The notes under the pieces are model-generated. The model was not told where the DNA came from and ran no database searches. It saw nothing but the letters and a program-made list of their open reading frames with translations. Source: Margaritifera margaritifera (Eukaryota; Mollusca; Bivalvia; Unionida; Margaritiferidae). From it: a stretch of DNA of 64,000 nucleotides. Below are positions 11,085 to 22,149 of the stretch, piece after piece. The DNA is taken from assembly GCA_029931535.1 (NCBI GenBank), contig JAQPZY010001372.1, forward strand, positions 1,550,001 to 1,614,000. Reading direction: 5' to 3'. A program made the translations under genes and the position numbers. Numbering within the stretch: the stretch's first letter is position 1; every line of letters begins with the position of its first letter.

Positions 11085-12010
11085 TGCTTTCGCCAAAGTT
11101 AAATTAACACCTATTAGGGATCTTAAAAGACAGTTGGTTTCAAATGGAGAATGAAACAAATTTGGGATTAACAAAAAGCAGCTACTGTTGAAGACTGATA
11201 GATTATGCAAAGGAATGGAAATTAGTACACCATTTAATAATAGGGCACCATATAATTGATGGAAAGGTATAAATGCTAGACATGCTGAATGAACACTGAA
11301 GTGGCTGGAGTTGTTAACATCACGAGCCAGAATGATGAACTCCACAGCTGTTAACAAATTCTCTGAAGATGTTCAAGAAATATAAACAAACTTGAATATA
11401 CATGGTAAACCTAACTTTATATGGAATTGTGAGGAGACTGGCAAGTAGTTTGAACACATTCCAACAACTGTGCACGCCAAAAAAGGAGCCAGAGGTGTAA
11501 TTGGCAGAACATCCAACTTAAAAGAAAATGTCACAATCCTTGCCTGCATCAATGCAGTAGAACAGCAATGCCTTCCATGTGCATTGCCAGGGGGAAGATG
11601 AAGAAATGTTTGCAGTCATTTAACTGTATGGATACTTTACTGGTATTGTATGGACCTACCAGGAGAAAGCTTGGATGTGTGACATTTTTGGCAAAGCCCT
11701 GAGTAACCACAGCTTCTAATGAAACCAACTACTTACATGTACAGCCCATATACAGAAGTGTCTTTGGCCCTTTCAGCAAAGCCTACAACAAGCCTGGGTT
11801 ACTTATCAAAAAAGCTACATTGCCCAAATTATTCTGTCTGGCATGGCAAGATGCAGTTACCTTTAGCAATATAATCAGTGGCTTCAAAGCAACTGTTATT
11901 TTCCCTATCAATACAGCAGCTAGACCAGAGCCTGCTTTCTTGCCATCAGCACCATATGATCAGCCTTAGCCTACCCTTTCAACAGCATAATCAGTAACCA
12001 CCTCAGTTTC
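11085..12010 (+). pseudogene. DDE transposase pseudogene (CENP-B/jerky/pogo-Tigger type)
   Basis: Plus-strand frames in order give: a CENP-B-type second DNA-binding region ('KKQLLLKTDRLCKGMEIST', 'WKGINARHAE', 'SRARMMNSTAVNKF'), then 'NIHGKPNFIWNCEETGK' (11391-11443), the first catalytic box, and after one stop 'IPTTVHAKKGARGVIGRTSN' and 'NVTILACINAVEQ'. A second part in another frame reads 'VFGPFSKAYNKP' and 'LPKLFCLAWQDAVTFSNIIS', followed by 'ATVIFPINTAARPEPAFLPS'. These are the usual C-terminal blocks of this family. The box normally reads Asn-x-Asp-Glu-Thr-Gly; here Glu (gag) stands where the first catalytic Asp is expected. The stretch around the second catalytic Asp is deleted. No terminal repeats were identified around it. 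It is clearly dead. Confidence 0.8.
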
Positions 12011-12239
12011 TAACAGGGTATTTTCCCCAAAGGTTGTGCTACAATAACCAGCTCATAATGGCCGATGGTTAATATAAGCATCAAAATGTGCTCTGTGCAG
12101 ATGGTGCACAGGTGTCCAGATGTGCATGTATACAAGTCAGATCAAGGCATCAAAAGATGCTTCAAATCGAATACACCGGAGGCACCCAAAAGTGCTTATG
12201 CAAGGTAAAGGCTTAACAGCACATTACATGTCTACTCTG

Positions 12240-13130
12240 TGTTTAATAGTTCTCTATGTAAAAACTAGTATCGTATGGTTGAATCTGGATATCACTGACT
12301 TTTGACCCCTAAAACAACAGGTTTCTTCCTTACTCCAAGCGCAAGCCATCCACAAAAGTTTAGTCCATGTATATGATGTAGAACTCAATTTCTCATGTTG
12401 AAACCATGTTTCTTCTTTCCGTCGCAGTGGCAATTGCCCTATGAAATTTTGATCCCAAAATCAACAGTCTTCTTTCTTACACAACTTGCAAGTCATCCAC
12501 AAACTTTGGTGAAGGTACATGGCCATGAAGTAATTTTTTTTGTAGAAACAATTTTTCTACCTTCAAGCACAATGAGCTTAAGCTATCCACAATAGTTGGT
12601 TCCTGTCTGTGATATAGAACTAATGTTATTGTGCACAAACCATTTTTCTTTTTTCAGTAACTGTGACCTTGGCCTTTGACATTTTGACCCCAAAATCAAG
12701 AAGCTTATTTGTTACCCAAAGTGCAAGCTATCAACAAAGTTTGGTCCCACTACATAATGTAGAACTATGTTATTCTGTAGAAACAATGTTTTCTGCAGTC
12801 AGTGACCTTGACATTTGACCTTTTGATTCCAAGATCAAAAGGCTTCTACCATAGACCAAATGCAAGAGATCCACAAAGTGTGATATCTGTATGTGATGCT
12901 GAACTAATGTTATTCTGGGGGAAACCATTTTTCTTCTTACAGTCACAGTGACATTGACCTTTGACCCCCAAATCAACAGACATCTCCTTTACCCAAAGTG
13001 CAAGATATCCACAAAGTTTGGTGAGGGTAAGTGCTGTACAAGTTATCAGGCCAATAAAGAAAAGTTAACGGACATATGGAAAGAGATTCAGATGTACAGA
13101 TGGAAAGAGAGGGTCACAGCACAAAACAGT
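12240..13130. repeat. R3 tandem array, ~143-bp units
   Basis: The 'ttttgaccccaaaatcaa' cores lie at about 12295, 12437, 12672, 12816 and 12958, which is 142-144 bp apart except for one rearranged interval. The array ends with a 'ggtgagggtaagtgctgta' block and a 'gacatatggaaagaga' tail, like the copy at 23.24-23.40 kb. Open frames inside are repeat-derived. Confidence 0.8.
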
Positions 13131-13855
13131 ATGTGCATCATGGATTTTGGAAATCCCCATCCCCATGGTGGAACTTGATCCTTTCATGCTGTTTCCATCA
13201 CAGACCAGATATAGTGGTCTTTGCTGATTGTCCTTGTCATGGCTCATAGTGGACAGATCGAGTTTTACATACCCATTAAGAAAAATGCAGCAATATAATT
13301 ATGTATTAGTGGATGTCCACTGCATGGTGAGGAATTTATCTGTTGGCTAAGCTACAGTACACAGTGCAGAAACTCTTTTCAAGTTGAACACTATGCCATT
13401 TAAAACACATTCACATAGTGTATTGCAAGAGTTGAAAGAAATTTCTGAGCAAAGAATCTTGAGATTATTTAGGTGCTTCACAGATTATACACAGAGATGC
13501 TGACAGGAATTTTCTTAAGATGGAGAGGTCCCCCACACCTGCCTCAAGTGGGAGTGAATCATGAAGGGGGGGGAGAGGGGGCAGGCAGAGGTATACTATG
13601 CCGAATGGTAGATGATGGGCGACAACATTATTATAAGGTGTAGAAACACCTAATTTAAAACAAGCATTTAATGATTTTGTATCACTTCTTTGACAATAAA
13701 TGTATAAGGTAACTGCATACCTAATTGTTGCTCAGCTGGTAAATATTCTTCTTGGTTTCTTATCACTCCCCTTCAAAAAAAACTTTGCAAACTGAAAATC
13801 ATTCATTGAACCACACATATATGTATAGTCATCAGTTTATTTACTGTTTTAGATG
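13131..13855. other. No gene seen
   Basis: Contains a G-rich run near 13567 ('ggggggggagagggggcagg'). Nothing else was recognised. Confidence 0.4.
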
Positions 13856-13864
13856 TTAGCCCAC

Positions 13865-14055
13865 AGGTCTTTCAAATTCTTATCACTGTAAGTAAGAAAA
13901 TGTCAGAATATCTCATAAAATAAATGGAGAAAAAAAATCCTTTCCGTAATATATATAATCCAAAATTATATACCTGTATAAGATTTTTTTTTCTGAGATA
14001 TTTTGACATTTTCTTACTACAGTGATAGAGTTTCAAAGGTCTGTGGTTTGCCTAT
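13865..14055. repeat. Inverted repeat, ~65-bp arms, ~55-bp spacer
   Basis: The left arm, including 'tatcactgtaagtaagaaaa' and 'tgtcagaatatctca' (about 13865-13920), is matched in reverse complement by about 13993-14050 ('tgagatattttgacatttt' ... 'ctacagtgata'), with further weaker matching outward around 'ccacaggtctttcaaa'. The inner spacer is A/T-rich. The right arm overlaps the stop codon of the candidate exon at 14017-14226. Confidence 0.75.
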
Positions 14056-14226
14056 TCCTCGGAGTAGTGTGCTTTCTGCGCTGTTTTCGGTTAGCAGCAA
14101 ACCATCAGATTTTTCATCCTCCCTCGTTTCATCCTTAACAGATGATCTTTCTGTCTCGCTGACTTTCCTAATGAAATCACTTTTCTTTTGTTTTCTGCTG
14201 TTGTGCTTTAGACATTTCCTTAACGG
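14017..14226 (-). CDS. Candidate terminal exon of an unrecognised protein
   Basis: A 210-bp minus-strand frame of 69 residues plus a TAG stop (14017-14019) begins directly after a plausible acceptor, 'ccgtcaatcag'. The product is hydrophilic and looks like a coding sequence: a basic start ('RKCLKHNSRKQKKSDFIRK') and an acidic/Ser middle ('SETERSSVKDETREDEKSD'). No domain is recognised and there is no in-frame ATG at the start, so it would need upstream exons. The frame is in phase with one frame of the candidate exon at 14482-14578, but that frame has a TAG before its donor. Its last codons lie inside the inverted repeat at 13.9-14.05 kb. Confidence 0.4.
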   Translation of the reverse strand, partial: PLRKCLKHNSRKQKKSDFIRKVSETERSSVKDETREDEKSDGLLLTENSAESTLLRGIGKPQTFETLSL

Positions 14227-14481
14227 CTGATTGACGGATCAATTTACTATAGCCCTTCAGGAAACAATTCAATCGGAATACCTCTATAGTTTCTGCAATA
14301 CTCCAACAGATCTCCATCACAAAGGTGCTTGTATTCAAACAATATTCTCCATAGATATAGGATTAATTTAGATCATGGAGAAAAGGCAGAGAAGATGATG
14401 ATCTGATCAACCTAATTAAAAAGCAAAAAATTAAAAATTTGCTCATTGGGTTCGAGATTGCGGGAAACACAGGTAACTTAC

Positions 14482-14578
14482 ACAAGCTTTCCCCTATTGG
14501 GTTTTAAAAGTTGCTTGCTTCTTGATCGTTTCTGCGAGAAATTCGCGATCCCACAGCCTGGCAGCATCTATGCACTTA
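14482..14578 (-). CDS. Candidate exon with a conflicting reading frame
   Basis: Bounded by an acceptor 'aattcaacag' above 14578 and a consensus donor 'GT|gtaagt' below 14482. One frame reads 'KCIDAARLWDREFLAETIKK' and onward to a TAG at 14494-14496; the bases after that TAG stay in phase with the 14017-14226 exon. A second frame, from an ATG at 14565-14567, stays open to the donor but meets a stop soon after joining the next exon. A further consensus donor ('GGATACC|gtaagt') below 14660 could close a leader exon. I read this as a small minus-strand gene or a decayed one, not resolved. Confidence 0.32.
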
Positions 14579-14719
14579 CTGTTGAATTAAAATGATTCTT
14601 GCTGTCACAAAACCAAACACTATAACACTAAGAAGATATTAGTTTGTAAAAAAACTTACGGTATCCGCTACGTTTGTGAACAATGGTCAGTCAGGAAAGT
14701 GTCAAGTTTCGATATAAGT

Positions 14720-16630
14720 ATCACAGCAGCACATAGCTATGACATGTTAAAGAAAGCTCTATTTCACTACAAGCTTTCCTTTTTTTTTCAAAATGCATTT
14801 TTATAATAAAATGATTATTGTATGCAAAAATGAGAGAGATTATGCATATTAACTTTCGATTGATGTTACCCGTAGCTTATATTGCCAACTCGGAAACATG
14901 CATTGATCATTAGAGAGTATGCATTTTTGAAATTAGTTGTAATTACCTTCATTTTGGGATTTGTCCACTGACAAAATTTAGAAATAAAACTTTGATTCTG
15001 CCCTTTATTCAGAATAAGTAATTAAGTACATTGCTGTTTAGCAATTCATTTTGTATTTAAAAAGAATTTATATAATTTATTGGGTTATTAACCTGCTATT
15101 AGTGTGCTTTTCTTATTTTCTTATTATCTATTGTTGAATCTGGTCATAATTAACATATACGAACTTAAAGCTTCAGAAATTTAATAGATTGAAAGTCGAA
15201 TGAGCCAGCATTACTGCAATAATCAAACTGAACACTGTGATAATATTCGTGACAACCTTAGAATTAATATGAACAGTTCAAAAGAAACAGGAAATAATTG
15301 GGATTTAAAACCTCTGAAGCCAAAACATCTTCCAGTTCCACCTCCAGTTCGGAATAGATAAAAAAGGTCTACCAGGGATACATGTACCTGTTAAAAGCCA
15401 TTCAAAATATGAAGCCACATATTAATAGCAATCAATGCAATTAGAGATATATTTTATAGCCTTGGCAAACACGTGGCTCAGCAATTTCGGAAGATGTACA
15501 AGGCATTATTGATAGGTATGATGTGTTCAGCTTTCACATAATACAATAAAAGTTAAACATGGGGAAAAGAAAGTATGATTAAGAAGAAATTCCACTTTCA
15601 TAAAGCTAAAACCATAATGACGTACAAAACTGGAGGCCATTTATTTGGATATTAAATACAATCATATCTACTGCAGATACCCATTTCACAACTATATTTG
15701 CATAACAGTAGGCATTTCAGTTGAATTGCAAAAGATGATGATGATATGATGGATGTGCAGGAGAAATTAACTGCTACTGCAATACGGAAGAAAAAAAACA
15801 TCCACACATTCCAACTGTCCCAACCATGTTTTCTATGCTGTGTTCACGTATATCTTCAGGTACTTAACCTTGGATTATTATTGCTTTTAATTCAACTTCA
15901 GAGTCCAAAGTTTGTTCATGTGACTTTCAGCTTACTTTTGGTTCCCAAAGATTCAGTGCTGTTTGGGCGATTATGGACACAATTTTGGTAATATCACATT
16001 GTTGTCCCAAGTGCTAAACCCTGTATAAATATGCATTTGGTCTGTGTTCTTTGGCAACAGCATGTTTGATTTGTATTCATGTCAACTTCTTAATAGAGAT
16101 AATTTGGTCAAAATGTAACAAATTAGTAACTAAATTGATAAACCATATTTGCTTGACATTTGAACAGTTTTGCAGTATTTGTCATGTGTACTGAAAGAAT
16201 GTACTGTACCAAATAAAGTTGTATCTGCATCAACTGAAAATAATACACATAAGTTTATCTCCTACAGGAATATTCAAGTGATTATGCTTCTTCATCAATT
16301 GCACCCATCCATTTGGTAAAATTAAACTCGTCAGATGACCAAACCAGCAATCCTAAGTATATTTTTTAAAGCTGTTGGTTATATAATGCAGCATCACATA
16401 CATTGTAGGGTCTGCGTAAAAACAGTATGTCAGAGGTAAAAGAAGACATATGTCTAGTTTCTGAGAAAATGTGTTGCATGAACATGTATATCTGGATCGC
16501 AAGTACTAAATAGAGGCTGGACTTGTAGAGGTTGTATTCTGAATGGTGCTGTGTATAGTTCATTGTGTGGGAACATGTTGAGCAAACAATTTAAAAGTGA
16601 CTGGGGGAATGAAAAATAAATGACCACCAT
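14720..16630. other. No gene seen
   Basis: AT-rich sequence, probably intergenic or intronic. Short open frames occur, but none shows paired splice sites or a known domain. Confidence 0.4.
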
Positions 16631-16639
16631 GGTGGCCAT

Positions 16640-17640
16640 ACTGGATGTCAGATACGCACCATTTTATTTTAGGACCAACATGACATTATAATAAGTCTTC
16701 TGGTAAAACCCCATGTTGATATGACTTTCCATTTTAGAGGAATAACAATAACAAGATTTTCATGGTGGCCATACTGAATATCAATTCACACCGTTTCAAA
16801 TTAGGACCAACAAGACATCATGAGAAGTCTTCTGGTGAAAGCACAATGTCGATATGAACAGCGATCTAGGAGAAAGCACAACATAAGATTTTCCAGATCC
16901 CACTGTGGTGGCCATATTGAAGGTCAGATTGGCACCATTTTCATTTACGACCAACTAGACATTGTAAGAAGTCGTTCTGTGAAAACCCCATGACCTTTCA
17001 TTCAGGAGTAGTGATAACAAGAATTTCAAGATGGCGACTGTGGTGGCCCTATCGGATGTATGAGTGGCACCATTTCATTCAGGACCAACTAGACATTATA
17101 AGAAGTCTGCTGGTGAGACCCCTTGTCAATATGACTTTCCATTCAGGAGGATTAGCAATAACAAGATTTTCAATATGTGTGCTGTGGTGTCCATATTGGG
17201 TGTCAGATTGGCACCATTTATTAAGAGACCAACTAGACATAAGAAGTCTTTCAGTGAAAACCCTATGTTGATATGATCGTCAATTTGGAGTAGCAATAAC
17301 AAGATTTTCAAGATGGCCACTCTGGCAGTCATATTGGATGTCCGAGTGGCACCATTTTAATTTAGCACCAACTAGACCATGCGAGGAATGTGTGTTAAAA
17401 TGTTTCATGGCATTCCGCAAAATAGTTTAGGAAGAGTAGCAATAACAAACTTCTGCTAACAGAATGTCTGGATGGCAGACGATGAATGACAGACCATCCC
17501 ATAACCTCTTCTGGTAGATGACAAGTAGAGCTGAAAATGTGTAAAAATGTATATAAAAAATGGTTTGAGTGGCCTGAGCATATAAATAGGTCATCTGCAT
17601 ATGAAAAAAAATGTACCTACCCAAATTTCATTGGTCTACA
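16640..17640. repeat. R1 tandem array, ~140-bp units, with its conserved end
   Basis: Cores 'caccattt' ... 'accaac' ... 'tagacat' recur at about 16658, 16789, 16933, 17069, 17211 and 17351 (131-144 bp apart). Each unit continues with 'aagaagtc', a 'gaaaaccccatgttgatatg' block, 'gcaataacaagattttca' and 'agatgg' before 'gtggccatattggatgt'. The array closes with 'acagaccatcccataacctc' and 'ttctggtagatgac', the same border seen at 23.2 kb and, inverted, at 58.96 kb. Confidence 0.82.
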
Positions 17641-17846
17641 TCGAGTGGTTTTTGCTTATCTACTTCTGACCATAACAAAGCATACAAAATTTGATGGCTC
17701 TAAACTCTAACATTTCTGTGCTATCGTGCTAAAATGAATTTAGGATTGCATGTACTGATGGACAGCATCAAATCTATATACCACTGCTGCTATCGCAGTT
17801 GGGGCATGTAGAATAAAGAACAAAATTGAAAAACTTGCTTATTTAC

Positions 17847-17999
17847 CTTCAACTCCACTTCTTTTATTAACATGTGACACCACATCCCCAATATCCCCAA
17901 TGTCTTGAGCCTCCCCAGTTGTATTGACAATCACAACAGGTTCAAGATCATCTGGTTTCTGTTCATCTGGTTTGGTCTCGGGCGTTTTCTGCGGTAAAT
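17847..17999 (-). CDS. Internal coding exon, duplicate partner of the exon at 23784-23924
   Basis: A 153-bp minus-strand exon between acceptor 'cttgtttttag' and donor 'GAAG|gtaaataagc'. It is open in the frame set by two leading bases and ends with one base (phase 1-1). It encodes about 51 acidic, hydrophilic residues, starting near 'LPQKTPETKPDEQKPDD' and ending 'GDIGDVVSHVNKRSGVEG'. The last 15 residues align with the end of the 23.8-kb exon ('GNVVPKVHETSVSEG') in the same frame, and both splice sites are nearly identical, so the two are paralogous exons within the segmental duplication. Joined after the 23.8-kb exon, the phase fits exactly (G plus AT gives Asp). No domain is recognised. 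It could be used together with, or instead of, its partner. Confidence 0.62.
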
Positions 18000-18449
18000 C
18001 TAAAAACAAGAGGAACAAGTGGGACAGATTACTCTCCTGGCTGACATTTGCTTAATACCCAAATACAAGAGCAGCTGGCCAAGAAATGTAGGTCAGTAGG
18101 ATGCTTTGTGTTTAAATTTCTTCCAATAATGTTGTTTGCGAATGTTATGAAAAGAATTGTTTCAAGGTGAGGAACATCAGATTTAACAATAAGCAGAGTT
18201 ACATGTAGCACTAATCACTAGATTTTACCAAATGCTGTCTTACACATACCAAATGTTCTTTGCTTCTTGCATGAGCATGAACTGGGTCAACCTTTCAGTT
18301 GGATGTACTTCGGAAAAGGGTGCCTGACCTATCAGCTAAATCAGGAACCATCAAACATGTGGAACACAACAGTTTTCATGTCTCTCCATCATATCTGACC
18401 CACAGCCAATTTGTTTCCAGTGTTTTTTAAATGTGTGAAAAGGTGTTTG

Positions 18450-18886
18450 CCGAGTTCATACAGCTACTGGTGACAAAGATTCCAGACCTTTTCCAGACTT
18501 TCTCCAGACTGGTTAGCAATTTTTTCCAGACCCCTCTGACACGTGTATTCAAAGTCTGTGTCACTATAAATGAACATGTGGTATCCACATGATCTAAAAT
18601 AGTATCAACCAATCATGAGTGAGTGATAGGTCATTGATATCTCGCCAACTGCACTGACCCAGTACGTTGCAACCAATGCCCCATCCAACCACATGAAGAT
18701 AAACATCGGCACAACACATGGACATGTTCAAGCAACAACCAAAAAGGAACACAGCAACCCAAAATTCCATACTTTTTCTATACCTTTAGGAGAAAATCTT
18801 TATTTTCCATACTTTTTCCACGTCTGGAAAAAGCACTCTTTTTTTTCCATACTTTTTCCAGAAATTTCAGACTTTGTGCAAATCCT
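18450..18886. mobile_element. ~437-bp insertion present in only one duplication copy
   Basis: Copy 2 of the segmental duplication runs straight through this point (near 24.48 kb). Here the extra sequence is flanked by the direct repeat 'gtgtttg' (18443-18449 and 18887-18893; 7 of 8 bases if extended). Inside, 'ttccagac' and 'tttccatactttttcca' motifs recur near both ends in partly inverted form. The size and 7-8-bp target repeat suggest a hAT-like non-autonomous element, but the terminal inverted repeats are poor. Confidence 0.55.
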
Positions 18887-19549
18887 GTGTTTGGCATAAT
18901 TTGCATCCTTATTTGTCTTATTCTTTATTTGGGAAGGGGGCATTTTCTTCATTTATTTGCTTCCTGCAGTTTTGCGGATTTGCCAAAGTTAAATAAATCC
19001 ATGACTCGTCTTGATTGTTGGTTATGTCCATTGCAGCAGAACCACATTTACGGGTCAGTTTGTATTTGAATGTTGTAGTAAGTGATTAATTTAACCTCAT
19101 GTTTTGAGTACCAGTCACACAATATACACAAGCACATCTTGTAGGCAGCCATTGCATTCAACATCTCAAGTGATTGTTGAACAAGACTTCAGATGGAAGA
19201 CTCGGGAATTTAAGACAAAGTCTCTTTGAAGAAGATTAGGCTTTATATCTTGCGCTTTTGATACGTATGTGGATTGGTACTCAAATCAAGAGGTAAAAAT
19301 AGCACTGACTTGTACACTGTTCTATACATGATGTCCCAATCTGACATTCATGTACACAGCAAAATGTAAGTCTGCTTCAAGTACCACTGAGTTGAATCTT
19401 GCAGATATCTTTGTCGACATTTTACTTAAGAAAAAATACTTTTAATTTCCATTTCTTGGAAAATTGGATGTCCAATAGACTTCTGACACATTTAGCTATT
19501 GGGTCCAATGGGGAAAACTGCAGGTCATGGACTTTGGATAACTGCTATT

Positions 19550-21620
19550 TTTAAGTCTTGATTAGCATCATTTGTCCAATACTGAAAGGCCCCTATGCCA
19601 GGATGCTTTATGTCAATGTTGATCAAATTCCATTCAGCAGTTTTTCAGAACACACTACTTGAATGTTTTTCTATTCTAAGCAAGAGTTGTCCATATTTGA
19701 CGGCTAATTGGAATCATTTGTATAAAACCAACATCACTCTATGCCAGTATGCTTTCTAAATTGGTCAAATTATGTTTAGTGGTTTTTGTGAGGGGAAAAA
19801 AAGGTTGTCCCCTTTATTTATTAACTGTTAATAGTTTGTGCTGGATCAGCCCCAGTTGTACAAACTTCAAAGTCCTCTATGCTTGGATGCTTACCATCAA
19901 ATTATGTCAAATTATGTTCAGTGGTTTTTGTGAGGGGGAAAAAAGGTGTCCCCCCTTTTTTATTAACTGGCCATATTTGGTGTTGGATCAGCCTCAGTTG
20001 TACAAACTTCAAAGCCCTCTATGCTTGGATGCTTAGTGTCAAATTTGGTCAAATTCAGTTCTGCAGTGTTTGAGAAGAAGTCATTTAAATGTTTTTCTAC
20101 TTTTAGTAACAATGGTCATATTTGATAGTAGACCAGCATCATTTAAATAAATAAGCAAGGTCTTCATGCCAGGATACTTTCTATCAAGCTTCATCAAGTT
20201 CTATTAGGCAATCTGAGAGAAGTCGTAAAAGAGGTTTTCAATATTTAGTAATGGCAGCCATATCTGATGGTGCACCATTTGTACAAACTTGAAAAGTCTT
20301 CATCTCAAATGCTTTCTGTCAAAATCGGTCAAATTCTATTAATTGGTTTTGGAGAAGTTGTTCATGGTTTTCTTTTTTTTTTTGAAAATAAAATTGGTCA
20401 TATTTGATGGCAGATTAGCAACATTTGTATAAACTTGAGAGGTCTTCATGCCAGGATGCTTTCTGGCAAGTTTGCTAAAATTCAAGTTGTTTGAAGTTTT
20501 CTACATTTATGACCACGTTTGATGGCGGGTTTGCATCATTTGTATGAACCTAAATGGTCTTCATGAGAAGATGCTTTCTGTCAAGTTTGAATTAATTCTA
20601 CTGTAGCAGCATTTTTAAGAAGGTGTTTCAAGATTTTTTTAATTTTAGTATCAGCTGCTTCTCCATTTTAGAAATGGCGACCATATTAAAAGGCAGATTG
20701 GCATCATCTGTATAAACATAAAAGCCTTTCATGCCTGGATACTTTTTGTCAATTCTCGTGAGTGGTTTTTTGAGAAGTTGTTTACACCAATTTTTATTTA
20801 TAGTAATGGTGGCCATTTTTTATGGTGAATCAGCATAATTTTACAAACCTGTAATGCTTTCATGCTAGGTTTATTTCTGTTAAATTTTGTCAAATTCTCT
20901 TGAGTGGTTTATGAGAAGTTGTTTAATAGGTTGTCTACTTTTAGTAATGGTGGCCACAATTCATGGCAAAGTGGCATAATATATTTCACAAACATAAGGT
21001 TTTCACGCAAAAATGCTTTCTATCAAATTTTATCAAATTCTGCTAAGCAGGTGAAGCAAAATCATTTTAAATTTTTTTCCGATTTTTCACAACAGTGGCC
21101 ATATTTGATGGTGGATCTGCATTTTTCTGGGTACAAATTCTTTAAGGCCTATGCCAGGAGGCTGTCTGTAAAATTTTGTCACATTCTGTTAAGTAGTTTT
21201 TGCAAAGTTATTTAATGTATTTTTAGTAATAGCAGCTATATTTTATGGCAAATTGGCATCATTTGCATTTTGAAAACCCCTAATGCCATGATGCTTTTTG
21301 TCAAATTTAGTCAAATTCTGCTGGGTAGTTTTTGAAAAGTTGTTTAAAGGTTTCTCAAGGTTTTCAAAACGGTGGTCATATTTGACAGCAGATTGGAATC
21401 ACTTATACAAACCTGAAAGTTCTCTGCTACTGGCTGCTTTCTGTCAGAATTAGACAAATTCTGTTAAGCACTTTTTAAGAAGTTGTTCAAAGGTTTTTCT
21501 ACTTTAGTAAGAGTGGCAAAATTTGTTGGCTGATCAGATTCATCAACAGGAACGATGCTCTTCACCTTCAATCAACCCAAAAGAGATTCTGATATTGCTT
21601 GGCAGAGTAATTTACATCAA
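19550..21620. repeat. R2 tandem array, ~140-bp units, ~14 copies
   Basis: The core 'atggtggccatatttgatgg' and its variants recur at about 19690, 19825, 19965, 20105, 20250, 20395, 20510, 20680, 20810, 20950, 21090, 21230, 21370 and 21510. Blocks 'gccaggatgctttctgtcaa' and 'gagaagttgttt' alternate with them. Two adjacent units near 19.75-20.05 kb are unusually similar ('tgtacaaacttcaaagtcct'), which suggests a recent local duplication. At 21.54-21.86 kb a distinct flank ('gtcaccttcaatcaacccaaaagaa' type) matches 2.14-2.40 kb, so the element has a defined border. Confidence 0.8.
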
Positions 21621-22149
21621 ATATCAATGTACATTTTGCTGTAAGTGAAGGCACCTTCCATAAAAGGTGTGGCACTATATGTAACCATAGTAGCAGGTCT
21701 GACAGAGACATCTTTTATAAAAAGAGTGCTGAATACAGTGGTTGTGCACTTCCTTGTGTTATTTTCAGGTCCAATGAAAATGGATGAGTGGTTTTCGATT
21801 GCAGCATCATTTGCATTTCATTGCTTGAAAGGTCTTAATACTGTCTGCCATGTTTAGATAAAACTGGTGAAGTAGTTTAAACCAAAAGCTCAAAAATACA
21901 ATTGTTGATGGATGTATGATAGAAGCAGTGCTATACCATAAGCTTTCATAATAAGAAGTAAAAGACATACATCAAATGATAAAATTGCAAGTTGAGCATG
22001 GTACATGTACGGTATGCACATTATAATAGCTGTCAGCTGTTCAGTTGGCCTGACGAATAAGTGGATGCAAAGGTTCAGTTTCCAATTGTTATGATTTAAT
22101 TGCATCGTTTCATTTACTGTAAACCATGTATACATTTAGAAATTTAGGT

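Larger units (their letters stand above)
17530..19330. repeat. Segmental duplication, copy 1
   Basis: Aligns by eye with about 23470-24815 in the same orientation, offset 5937 bp at the exon. Shared stretches include 'aggtcatctgcatatgaa', the exon with both splice sites, 'gagcagctggccaagaaat', 'gcctgacctatcagctaaat', and 'gagtaccagtcacacaatat'. This copy alone has a ~440-bp insertion at 18450-18886. Confidence 0.8.
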
